Source: Bradyrhizobium barranii subsp. apii (lineage in GTDB: Bacteria; Pseudomonadota; Alphaproteobacteria; Rhizobiales; Xanthobacteraceae). Taken from it: a stretch of DNA of 64,000 bases. Within the stretch, counting starts at the first letter, position 1. Each line of letters opens with the position of its first letter. The notes below the pieces were generated by a model, which saw nothing but the letters and a program-made list of their open reading frames with translations, was not told the DNA's origin and made no database searches. Of this stretch, positions 44,430 to 52,251 are shown one piece after another. The position numbers were made by a program, and so were the translations under genes. The stretch is from assembly GCF_011516635.5 (NCBI RefSeq), contig NZ_CP096255.1:8691501-8755500 (forward strand). Reading direction: 5' to 3'.

Positions 44430-45704
44430 TCAGAAACCCGCAAGACCCTGGGAGCCGTTGTACGGGATCTTGACGCTGCCGATCTCCTTCAGCGAACCGT
44501 CCGGCTGGGTGCTGTAGCTGACCAGCTTCGAGGCGTTGCCGTAGATCTGATAGAGATAGGCGCCGTCGGGCGAGATCCAGCTATCGCTGGGACCGCTCGT
44601 CACGGTTCCGTTCAATCCCCTCGCGGTGCCGTCGCCGGGGACCTTCGGACACGCCGGATCGCACGCAATCTCCAGGCCGCCACCATTGATGCGGTAGCTG
44701 CTGATGTTGCTGTAGCCGAAATTCGTCGCGTAGATCGTGCGATCATCGGGCGCGACGGCCAGCCAGCACAGCTCGGACGGCAGGCCCGCGCTGGTGTCGA
44801 TCTTGACGAGCGGGCCGATCTCGATCGAGCCGTTCTTCTCGATGGTGCAGATGGAGCATCCGTCACCGACGGCATAGCCGATCACGAACGTATTCGGACG
44901 CTGATTCAGGAACGCGATGTAGAACGGAGAACCGCCCTTCGCATCGTAGAACCTGGCCGTGCCGAGCGAGCCGTCCTTTTGCAGGGCGAACACGGCAAGG
45001 CCGTCCGGATCCGGTGCATTCGACGCAATCGAGTGCAACGCGCCGCCGGCGCGCTGGACCCAGAGAATCGGCGAGCCGTCGGGATACAAGCCGGTGAGCG
45101 CGATCGGCTCATCGAAAGTGGTGCCGACAAGCACGAGCTCCTCGTTGGGCGAGACCACGACCATGGTGGAGACACGGTTCCGCTTGCTGTACGTATTCAC
45201 CGTGTATCGCTCGGGCCGCGTCTTGAGCATGCCTTCGGCATCGACCGACATCAGCCGAAGATGATCCGGTCCGAACGCGTGCAGCACGAAGAGGGTGCGC
45301 GTCGACGGAGCGAAAGCCAGCGATTTGGCCGTGCCGCTCCTGCCCTCGACCGGGTTGCCGGTCGACTTCACGTCGAGCAGCGTGAGACGACCGTCGCTCT
45401 CCAAGCGGAAGCTCGAAACGGAATTGTCTCCGCCATTGGTCGCAAACAAAAAGCGCCGATCGGATGTAATGATGACGCTTCCCGCACCCTCGTAGGAGTT
45501 GGGCGCGCTGTCCTGGCCGCTGATCGGCTTGAATTCACCGGAGCCGGCGCCGCCCGTCTTGATACGCGCGACCTCAGCCAGCTTGCCGTCCGCCTGCCGC
45601 GTGTAGTGAATAATGGCGTTATCGATCTCGTTGGTCTGGATATAGAGATGGCCAGTCTGCCCCTTCGACATTCCCATCTCGCTCGTCGTCGCCTCTTTAG
45701 CCAT
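44430..45704 (-). CDS. Beta-propeller fold lactonase-like protein
   Basis: A 424-residue protein of repeated blades related to the 6-phosphogluconolactonase/lactonase-type seven-bladed propellers (HLYIQTNEIDNAIIHYTRQADGKLAEVARIKTGG at blade 1; SLAFAPSTRTLFVLHAFG; WLAVAPDDRTIYATNFGYSNISSYRI near the end). No signal peptide, so cytoplasmic if the GGAGCGAG-led ATG at 45704 is right. Cys residues in VGDGCSICTIE and CDPACPKVPG may pair or bind metal. Sits upstream of ureD, and downstream of two cytochrome P460 genes on the same strand, and may be co-transcribed with them. Reaction unknown. Confidence 0.8.
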   Translation of the reverse strand: MAKEATTSEMGMSKGQTGHLYIQTNEIDNAIIHYTRQADGKLAEVARIKTGGAGSGEFKPISGQDSAPNSYEGAGSVIITSDRRFLFATNGGDNSVSSFRLESDGRLTLLDVKSTGNPVEGRSGTAKSLAFAPSTRTLFVLHAFGPDHLRLMSVDAEGMLKTRPERYTVNTYSKRNRVSTMVVVSPNEELVLVGTTFDEPIALTGLYPDGSPILWVQRAGGALHSIASNAPDPDGLAVFALQKDGSLGTARFYDAKGGSPFYIAFLNQRPNTFVIGYAVGDGCSICTIEKNGSIEIGPLVKIDTSAGLPSELCWLAVAPDDRTIYATNFGYSNISSYRINGGGLEIACDPACPKVPGDGTARGLNGTVTSGPSDSWISPDGAYLYQIYGNASKLVSYSTQPDGSLKEIGSVKIPYNGSQGLAGF

Positions 45705-45766
45705 CTCTCGCTCCTTTGATGATTGGCTTTGGTAAATCGAATGACTTTCGGTGACCTGCACCATTG

Positions 45767-46348
45767 CTATGGCTTCAGCGGAGGGTATCCATCGACGTAA
45801 ACCCAGTCGGACGCCCGCACGGGCACATGGCACGCCTGGCATTGGGCCCTGTAATTCGTCGTCGTCGTTTTTGAGCGATCGCCCGCGTCGAACCAGGACC
45901 ATCCCCAGCCGTCGCCCCACAACGCGCTCTCCGGGTGACGGTTCGCGGTGTCCTTCACCATCACGAACCATCCCTTCAAAGCATCGGCGCGGCTGACGGT
46001 ACCGGTCGTCATTTCGGAAGTTGCCGCCTTGAACACTTCCTTGACCAGCACCGCACCGTCCGGGAAGCGCTTGTCCTTCCGATAGGCGTCGATCACTCCA
46101 GGCGAGGCGTACACGACGTGAAGCTCCTTCGAGCCGTGAGTGTCGTCTGCCGCGATGGCCCAGCTTCCGAGGATTTGATAGGTCGTACGATAGTCATCGG
46201 GCACGTGCAGATGCCCGTCGCGGTCGGCGACACTCGCACCGGTCGAAACGCCATCCGCCGCGTTCGCCCGCAACTGTGACTGCTTGACCGCGGCCGCGAT
46301 CCCAAGGATCACGACGACGGCGACACAGGCGGCTTTGAGGATTTTCAT
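45767..46348 (-). CDS. Cytochrome P460-family c-type haem protein
   Basis: A 193-residue exported protein: an N-terminal signal or anchor helix (residues 4 to 22), a P460-like beta-sheet domain with FPDGAVLVKEVFKA and GWFVMVKD, and a haem-binding CQACH motif near residue 170 followed by VPVRASDWVYVDGYPPL. Well-studied P460 proteins oxidise hydroxylamine (with nitric oxide) to N2O, and related family members are cytochrome c'-beta proteins with NO-binding roles. The Lys that crosslinks the haem in true P460 cannot be placed with confidence here. It is 24 bases from the P460 gene upstream. Confidence 0.85.
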   Translation of the reverse strand: MKILKAACVAVVVILGIAAAVKQSQLRANAADGVSTGASVADRDGHLHVPDDYRTTYQILGSWAIAADDTHGSKELHVVYASPGVIDAYRKDKRFPDGAVLVKEVFKAATSEMTTGTVSRADALKGWFVMVKDTANRHPESALWGDGWGWSWFDAGDRSKTTTTNYRAQCQACHVPVRASDWVYVDGYPPLKP

Positions 46349-46372
46349 GCCGATTTTCCGCCGATTACGCGG

Positions 46373-46981
46373 TCACCGCGCGTCCTTGTTGTCCAGCAGC
46401 GGATAGAACTGGGTCCAGACCTCATCCTTCTTGGCGTTGGCGATGTGGCAGTAGGCGCACTCGTCCTTCGACTTCACCTTGGCCATCGACGCCTTCGGTT
46501 CGTGGTGATTGAAGTTGAAATAGCCCCACCCGTTGGTGTCGGCGAAGCGCTTCGAGTCCTTGACGGTCACGTCGGCGCCGTTCCACTTGCCTGGGAAGTA
46601 ACCACGTCCCGACGCTTCCGTTCGCGAGCCGTCGGCATTCTCCTGCGGCAACGTCAGCTGCAGCTCCTTGAACAGGATCGTCCCCTCGGGGAATTCGCCG
46701 GTCTTCTTGTAGATCGCGTACGAGCCCGGCTCGATATAGACGTTGTGGAATTCCGGGAAATTCGCCTGCCCGCCGTTGAGGGCGTTCGGCGTCAGCGGCG
46801 ATCCGACATAGACCCACTCGTGGAAATTCTTCGGCAGGAGCAACTGCCCGTCCGCGGTGTATTCCGGCAGATAGCGCGTATTGCTCTGGGCATTGCTATC
46901 CTTGAGCGACCCGAAGAACAGGATCGTTGCGACCGCACTGCCTACGATGACCGCCGCTGCTGCCTGGACTCTCACGCGCAT
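46373..46981 (-). CDS. Cytochrome P460-family c-type haem protein, second copy
   Basis: A 202-residue exported protein with a signal or anchor helix (RVQAAAAVIVGSAVATILFFGSL), the P460 domain (HEWVYVGSPLTPNALNGG, FPEGTILFKELQLTLP, WGYFNFNHHEPKASM) and a C-terminal haem motif CAYCH. It differs clearly from the neighbouring copy (about a quarter to a third identity by eye), so the two are diverged paralogues and not a recent duplication. An overlapping short frame with a conserved peptide ends at its start codon (see 46972). Confidence 0.85.
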   Translation of the reverse strand: MRVRVQAAAAVIVGSAVATILFFGSLKDSNAQSNTRYLPEYTADGQLLLPKNFHEWVYVGSPLTPNALNGGQANFPEFHNVYIEPGSYAIYKKTGEFPEGTILFKELQLTLPQENADGSRTEASGRGYFPGKWNGADVTVKDSKRFADTNGWGYFNFNHHEPKASMAKVKSKDECAYCHIANAKKDEVWTQFYPLLDNKDAR

Positions 46982-47118
46982 TGTCTTCTCCCGCGACTGC
47001 GGCCGAACGCGCGAGGCGCCGGCACGATTGACCTGTCGACAGATGACTTAGCCAGTCGCGGAAGATCCTGCGCGCTGGGGATTGCTTCCGCTTTGGCCAT
47101 CTTGATGCATTCCGTGCC
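46972..47118 (-). other. Conserved short peptide frame overlapping a P460 start
   Basis: In the minus-strand frame that ends at the TGA overlapping the P460 start codon, the peptide FGTECIKMAKAEAIPSAQDLP closely matches GECIKIAKDEAITAAQ in the small frame at 48790. The DNA match covers about 45 bases at roughly three quarters identity, with changes mostly at third positions. No ATG or GTG precedes the match closely; a TTG at about 47224 or an internal ATG could start it. Possibly a small coding gene or its remnant. Confidence 0.35.
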
Positions 47119-47228
47119 GAACCTGCGATCGGTGAAGAGGTTGACGCTGCGGACGCAAGACGCGCGGCCCCAATCGGCGCCGCGATCGCGGCGCGGACGG
47201 CCATGGAAACGACCGAGAGAGTGCAAGG

Positions 47229-48767
47229 TTAGCGGGTGAGGTCTGAAAGCGGGGCTGCGCTCAGGGGGCGCTCGCGGCAGATCCGGTAATTGTCCTGCCA
47301 GGGGCGAAGCCGCTCGAAGGCCGCGCTCGCGGCCAGCACGTCGAAGTCGGCGTTTCGCCGACCTATGATTTGCATCCCGACCGGAAGTCCATCCGACAGA
47401 CCCGCCGGAATCGAGGCTGCCGGATGACCGGTGAAGTTGACGAAGTAGGTCAGGCCCCATCCGATCAGAGGATCTATCTCGACACCATTGATCGACTTCG
47501 GTCCAACCGTGTTGCCGTCGCTGGCGTTGTCGACCGGCGGGCACGCGACGGTCGGCGTGACCAACAGATCGAATCTTTCAAGGACGTTCTGGAAGGCATC
47601 GTAAACCTCCGACCGGACGGCCTGGTCGCGGAAGAAATCGAGCCCCGACATGCGATTGGTCCTTTCGACCCAATCCATATATTCAGGCGGAAAGTCGTCG
47701 CGATGCTCGCCGAACAAATCGATGCCGTCGCGCTTCATGTTCTCGATCGCCTGCAGGTTCAGAAGCATGTAGAGACGCGACCAGACATCGCTCAGCTCCC
47801 GTTGCGAACGCACGATGCCGAGCTTCACCTCCTCGACGTGAGCACCGGCTTCCTCGAACGCCTGTACCGCGCGGCGGACCGTCGCCGCGACTTTTCCGTC
47901 GACCGGAAAGACGTCCAGATCCGGACTATAGGCAATCTTGAGGCCGCGGATCGAACGACGGGTCGCCGCGGTGAAGTCGACGGGCGGCTCGATCAGGCTG
48001 AAGGGATCTCGCGGATCAGGGCCGGCAAGTACGTTCAACGCGATGGCGGCATCTTCGACCGTCCGCGTGATGGGCCCTTCGAACAGGAACGGAGAGTCGG
48101 CCACGCCGAACGCGTTGGGACGCACGAGGAACGGCACGCGTCCGAATGACGCCTTGTAGCCATAGACCCCACACCAGGCGGAAGGGATTCGTATCTAGCC
48201 GCCGGCGTCCGTACCTTCTGCAATGGGTAGCAGTCCATCGGCGACCGCCGCAGCGCTTCCTCCGGATGAGCCGCCCGTGTTCTTGGCAAGATTGAACGGG
48301 TTGCGCGTGGGACCAAACAGGTAGTTGTCGCAGGTGCCTCGGAATCCCATGAGGGGGCTGTTGGTCTTGCCGAGGAACACGGCGCCGCCGCGCTTCTCCA
48401 TGCGTTCGCAGAACACGCAGTAACCGTTCACGACGTGATGATTGAGCGCGCGGATGCCGCCCAGGCTCGCAGGCCAGCCCGGCTTGAAGTCGAACAGATC
48501 CTTGAGCGCAGACGGGATGCCGTGCAGCGGCCCCCACGACTCGCCGGCGACCAATGCGCGCTCGGCCTCTTTCGCTCTCGTGCGGGCGCCGTCGAAATCG
48601 AGATAGACCAGCGCATTCAGGCTCGGGTTGCGCGCTTCGATGCGCCGGATGAACGCATCGACCACGTCAACCGGCGACAGCTCACGCCGCCGGATGCGAG
48701 CCGCCAGTTCGTGCGCGGTGAGGTAAGCGAGTTCGTCGGAATGCAAGGGCTGGCTCACGCTCGACAT
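47229..48767 (-). pseudogene. Amidase-signature enzyme with amber codon at the nucleophile Ser
   Basis: A 512-codon amidase gene. The Lys of the triad is in GIPSALKDLFDFKPGWP, the cis-Ser in NTGGSSGGSAAAVADG, and the nucleophile should be the Ser of GTDAGGSIRIP. At that codon the DNA reads TAG (48197 to 48195), one base from TCG, and the frame continues perfectly on both sides (IRIPSAWCGVYGYKASFGRVPF, to the normal C-terminus at 47229). The start is the ATG at 48767 after GGAGGAGAC. As it stands the gene yields a 190-residue truncated product. A read error or recent nonsense mutation are the simplest explanations. If repaired, it would hydrolyse a small amide, releasing ammonia close to the urease genes. 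Confidence 0.88.
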
Positions 48768-48789
48768 CGTCTCCTCCTTCTGAACCACT

Positions 48790-48912
48790 TCAGGACGAAG
48801 CCGCATTTGACATTGAAACAGTTCTTGCCTGCGCAGCCGTGATTGCTTCGTCTTTCGCAATCTTGATGCATTCACCGCGACGGCCATCGACAAGGCATCG
48901 ATCAGGGTTCAT
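48790..48912 (-). CDS. Putative 40-residue protein with ECIK-AK-EAI motif
   Basis: A short frame starting MNPDRCLVDGRRGECIKIAK and ending in a Ser-rich tail, between the amidase start and the divergent molybdopterin gene. Its central peptide is shared with the frame at 46972, with substitutions that keep amino acid type, so it may be a real small gene family or a leader peptide. It contains two Cys and is highly charged. No known function. Confidence 0.4.
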   Translation of the reverse strand: MNPDRCLVDGRRGECIKIAKDEAITAAQARTVSMSNAASS

Positions 48913-48989
48913 GTGCGCTGACGTGGGCTGCAGGTTACGCCGACGCGCGTTGGGACATCCTGCGCGTCACCGCACAAGGGCACGCTTCC

Positions 48990-49607
48990 ATGGACCGACC
49001 TCCCGTTTCTCGCGGCTTCAAATCCAAACGACAGACGCCCGAAGCCGCCCGGCTGCCACCGGGTCAGTACCTGACGACCGACTTCCCGGTGCTGTCCGCC
49101 GGACCCACGCCGGAGACCCGTGTCGCCGACTGGAAGATTGCGCTTCAATTCGGCGGCTCGTTGTTGGGGAAATGGACCTGGGACGAATTCGAGGCACTGC
49201 CCCAGACCACGATCACGGTCGACATTCACTGCGTCACCAAATGGACCAAGCTCAGCACGGTCTGGCAGGGCGTCAGCTTCGACGATCTTCTCAAGGTGGT
49301 CGGGCTGAGCGAGCCGCCGGACGCCTATGTCATGGCGCATTGCGACGGCGGATACACGACGAACCTTCCGGTGATCGACCTGGTCGCGGGAAAGGCGATG
49401 ATCGCGACCCGCTATGAGGGCCTGCCGCTCGCCCCGGCGCACGGCGGCCCCGCGCGACTCCTGGTGCCGCATCTCTACTTCTGGAAGAGCGCAAAGAGGC
49501 TGCGAAGGCTTCGCTTCATGCCCAAGGACGAGCCCGGGTTCTGGGAATCGCGTGGTTATCACAACTATGGCGATCCCTGGCGGGAGCAACGTTATGACGG
49601 CGACTGA
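48990..49607 (+). CDS. Sulfite-oxidase-like molybdopterin oxidoreductase
   Basis: A 205-residue protein comprising only the oxidoreductase molybdopterin-binding domain of the sulfite oxidase/YedY fold. The Mo-ligating Cys is in IHCVTKWTKLSTVWQGVSFDDLL, and the AHCDGGYTTNLPVIDL and GGPARLLVPHLYFWKSAK segments line the cofactor pocket. Lacks the dimerisation domain of eukaryotic enzymes and a Tat signal, so it is cytoplasmic. Its stop overlaps the start of the flavin reductase gene by 14 bases, so the two proteins probably form a redox pair. Substrate unknown. Confidence 0.88.
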   Translation: MDRPPVSRGFKSKRQTPEAARLPPGQYLTTDFPVLSAGPTPETRVADWKIALQFGGSLLGKWTWDEFEALPQTTITVDIHCVTKWTKLSTVWQGVSFDDLLKVVGLSEPPDAYVMAHCDGGYTTNLPVIDLVAGKAMIATRYEGLPLAPAHGGPARLLVPHLYFWKSAKRLRRLRFMPKDEPGFWESRGYHNYGDPWREQRYDGD

Positions 49608-50355
49608 TGCGCCTCTGCAGCAGCCCAGGATCGCGTGGCAGTCCGGTCGCGTACAGGCCATCGTGGCCGAAACAAGCCGGGTGAGGAGCATCATCCTGCA
49701 GCCGGCCAACTGGTCCGGGCACTGGCCCGGCCAGCACGTCGACATCCGTCTTACCGCCGATGACGGCTATCAGGCCGAACGAAGCTACTCGATCGCATCG
49801 CCTCCGGAAGAAGAACTGCTCGCTCTCACGGTGGAACGGGTCGAGGACGGAGAGGTGTCCTCCTATCTCCTCGACGAATTGCGGGTTGGCGGCGCTCTCG
49901 AATTTCGCGGACCCATTGGGCGGCATTTCATCTGGAGCCAAGCGCGCGGTGGACCGATTTGCCTGGTTGCGGGCGGCACCGGGATTACGCCGCTGATGGC
50001 CATGTTGCGCCACCGCAGGAGGTCGCTCGCCCCCATACCGGCATCATTGATCTATTCGGCACGCAGCCTTGCCGACGTCGTGTACCGGGATGAACTCGAT
50101 ACGATGGCACGCGGCGACCGCGACCTGCGCCTGGTCTATGCGCTCACCCGCGATCATCCGAGCGACTGGAACGGACATCGGGGACGGGTCAACGAGGCCC
50201 TGCTCGCAGAGAACAGCTTTACGCGCGAGCAGAATCCCACGTTCTTCATTTGCGGTCCCACCAGGTTTGTCGAAGGCATCGCGAGCATGCTCGTGAAGCT
50301 CGGCTTCGACCCTCTCGCCATAAGAACCGAACGTTTCGGGCCAACAGGAGCATGA
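49594..50355 (+). CDS. FAD/NAD(P)-binding ferredoxin-reductase-like oxidoreductase
   Basis: A 253-residue flavoprotein of the ferredoxin-NADP reductase superfamily. FAD-binding barrel with ERSYSIASPP (RxYS motif, about residue 62), then an NAD(P) domain with VAGGTGITPLMAMLRHRRR (about 125) and FFICGPTRFVEGIASML near the end. No iron-sulfur domain is fused, so it needs a partner, most simply the molybdopterin protein encoded immediately upstream. Starts inside the previous gene (overlap 14 bases). Confidence 0.9.
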   Translation: MTATDAPLQQPRIAWQSGRVQAIVAETSRVRSIILQPANWSGHWPGQHVDIRLTADDGYQAERSYSIASPPEEELLALTVERVEDGEVSSYLLDELRVGGALEFRGPIGRHFIWSQARGGPICLVAGGTGITPLMAMLRHRRRSLAPIPASLIYSARSLADVVYRDELDTMARGDRDLRLVYALTRDHPSDWNGHRGRVNEALLAENSFTREQNPTFFICGPTRFVEGIASMLVKLGFDPLAIRTERFGPTGA

Positions 50356-50360
50356 TCGCC

Positions 50361-50627
50361 ATGGCAGACAACATCGCCGACCTCATTCTTGGCGGTGATC
50401 CCGGCACACACTTGCTTCAAGAAGCCTTTGCCTTTGACATCACCCTGACGAAGATCCGGTGTGCGGCATGCAACACCGTGTCCTGCCTTGGCGCTCTCGC
50501 TGTCGACGGCGGGCCCGTGGAGGCACTGGTCAAGTGCGCCGATTGCGGAAGCGATCTGATGAGGGCGACGCGCACTCAGAGGGGATGTGTCCTTGAAATG
50601 CACGGTGCCCGGCACCTGTACTTCTGA
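50361..50627 (+). CDS. DUF6510 zinc-ribbon protein
   Basis: An 88-residue protein with two Cys pairs, CAAC and CADC, forming a likely zinc ribbon. The order (aspartate-rich N-terminus with FAFDITL, ribbon, then a final beta hairpin) matches DUF6510, which I recall next to sulfite-oxidase-like and FAD-binding genes in other actinobacteria and proteobacteria. The ATG at 50361 has AGGAG at 10 bases; the ATG at 50352 overlaps the previous stop and is the alternative. Perhaps a small electron-transfer or assembly partner of the pair upstream. Confidence 0.75.
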   Translation: MADNIADLILGGDPGTHLLQEAFAFDITLTKIRCAACNTVSCLGALAVDGGPVEALVKCADCGSDLMRATRTQRGCVLEMHGARHLYF

Positions 50628-50673
50628 ATGCCGCGCCCGATCGCCCGCCAAACACCGAAATCAAAGACCCGCC

Positions 50674-50886
50674 ATGCACGCTGAAGACGTCCACCTCGCT
50701 GAAATCGAGCGCCAGATTGCCGCCACCGCGGCGAAGCTTCGCGAGCTGATTGAACAGTCGGCCTCACATCTCGCCGCGATGAGCGAAGAGCTTGTCGGCC
50801 AGCGAATTGACGATCAGGCCGCACGGCTCGAGATTCTGATCAGGCGCCGCGACGAGCTCCTCAGAGCCAGATCCGGCGAAGACTGA
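50674..50886 (+). CDS. Small coiled-coil protein
   Basis: A 70-residue, almost wholly helical protein rich in Glu, Arg, Ala and Leu (EIERQIAATAAKLRELIEQSA, then RLEILIRRRDELLRAR), likely a coiled coil. No signal or membrane segment. It follows DUF6510 after 46 bases on the same strand and may belong to the molybdopterin operon. Family not recognised. Confidence 0.5.
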   Translation: MHAEDVHLAEIERQIAATAAKLRELIEQSASHLAAMSEELVGQRIDDQAARLEILIRRRDELLRARSGED

Positions 50887-50915
50887 AAAGGACGGCCGGG
50901 GCAGATCGGGAAGCG

Positions 50916-51326
50916 TCAGCCGTGAAATTTCAACCCGTCGACGATCTTGTCGATCACCTTGCGCTCGGCGCGCATGGAAATCCCAACCAGATTCAGGTCT
51001 GTGCGGGAAACGGCCTTCACGACTTCGCGGTTGGCGGCATCGTGAGTGGTCGTGAACATGTCCTCGGTATAGAGCCCCGGCGTCACTCCGCGCGTCAGTG
51101 CGCGATCGAGCGCGCGTGATAGCGCCGCGCGGTCGGCGCCATAGATCAGGATGGGCTGGCCGATCAACGGCAGATATTTTGTCCCGGAGCCGTCTTCGTA
51201 GGGGTCGCCGATGCAAGCTGGGAAAGCCGCGGCGATCCCGCTGGCGAGGAAAGAGGCCACGTTCAGCTTCTGCCACGGCTCAAGGTCGGTGCGGACCACG
51301 ACCGCGATCTTGGTGTCAAACTGCAT
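50916..51326 (-). CDS. DUF2000 family protein
   Basis: A 136-residue protein (MQFDTKIAVVVRTDLEPWQKLNVASFLASGI, then YLPLIGQPILIYGADRAALSRALDRAL and TRGVTPGLYTEDMFTTTHDAANREVV) of the DUF2000 family, a peptidyl-tRNA-hydrolase-II-like fold of unknown function. The ATG at 51326 matches the family start; the frame is open further upstream but antisense-like. Convergent with the coiled-coil gene. Confidence 0.82.
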   Translation of the reverse strand: MQFDTKIAVVVRTDLEPWQKLNVASFLASGIAAAFPACIGDPYEDGSGTKYLPLIGQPILIYGADRAALSRALDRALTRGVTPGLYTEDMFTTTHDAANREVVKAVSRTDLNLVGISMRAERKVIDKIVDGLKFHG

Positions 51327-51448
51327 GACGGTTTTGTCGCTATCCTCAGCGCTCGCGAAGAGCGAAAGTGCCCTTACTCCATGCTTGCGCGCATCGAACG
51401 CTTTTGCAAGTGGCCCACTTCCGCGGACGCCCTTCGGGTGCAAACCGA

Positions 51449-52219
51449 TTATATCGATTTCACCTCGCCGCCGTCCATCCGCAACGCCGAGCCGGTCATC
51501 CAGCGCGCGCCGGGCGATACGAGGAACGCCATCAACTCGGCGATCTCTTCCGGCTCGCCGTAGCGCGCGATCCCGGCGTCCTTGAGAAACTTCGCCGTAG
51601 CTTCCTCGACGGTCATGTTGTGCAGCGGCGCCCAGTGCTCGAGGTAGGAGCGGCGGCGGCCCGTCATCACCGGCCCCGGCAGGACGCTGTTGACCTGGAC
51701 GCCATCGCTGATTCCCTTGTCGGAGAACGCCTTTGCCAAGGCGACGATTGCAGCGTTGATGGTGCCGACCGCGGCATAGGGCGCCTTGGGGAAAGAGGCC
51801 GAGTTTCCCGACATCAACACCACCGCCCCCTTCGCGGCCATGAGCGACGGCCAGGCGGCGATCGTGAGCCGCCGGGCGCCATGCAGCTTCAACGCCAGTC
51901 CGGCGTCCCACTGTGCCTCCGTCGTCTCGAACAGATCGACCTGAGGTACCGCCCCTGCGATATTGAGCAGGGCATCGATCCGGCCGAACGCCGCCATGGT
52001 CTGGTCGACGACAGATTGAGCGGCACGAGGTTCGGCCAGATCGGCATCGATCACCAGCACCCCGGCGCCGGCGGCCCGGACCGCCCTTGCGGTGTCCTCG
52101 AGATTGGCGCGGTATCGCGCCACCAGGGCAAGCGCCGAGAAATCGCGCGCCAGGCGCACCGCAGTCGCCCGGCCGATTCCCTGGCTCGCCCCCGTCACGA
52201 TGGCGACTGATTTCGACAT
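51449..52219 (-). CDS. SDR-family oxidoreductase lacking the catalytic Lys
   Basis: A 256-residue short-chain dehydrogenase. TGASQGIGRATA (cofactor loop, residue 11 onwards), NIAGAVPQ (NAG motif), catalytic Ser in MSGNSASF. The Tyr is in PYAAVGTINAAI: where YxxxK is expected, the Lys position is Gly. Enzymes of this subset may use another residue or have altered activity. C-terminal GSALRMDGGEV is conserved. It precedes a medium-chain dehydrogenase and a hydrolase on the same strand (order of transcription: hydrolase, MDR, SDR), so the set could be one small catabolic operon. Confidence 0.85.
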   Translation of the reverse strand: MSKSVAIVTGASQGIGRATAVRLARDFSALALVARYRANLEDTARAVRAAGAGVLVIDADLAEPRAAQSVVDQTMAAFGRIDALLNIAGAVPQVDLFETTEAQWDAGLALKLHGARRLTIAAWPSLMAAKGAVVLMSGNSASFPKAPYAAVGTINAAIVALAKAFSDKGISDGVQVNSVLPGPVMTGRRRSYLEHWAPLHNMTVEEATAKFLKDAGIARYGEPEEIAELMAFLVSPGARWMTGSALRMDGGEVKSI

Positions 52220-52251
52220 ATGAACTCTCCCGAATACCAAGCTTGCAAATA

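Noticed and set aside
48195..48197. Pyrrolysine or other recoding at the amidase TAG
   Set aside because: Pyrrolysine systems are not expected in this lineage and no pyl gene is seen; a nonsense mutation or read error is simpler.
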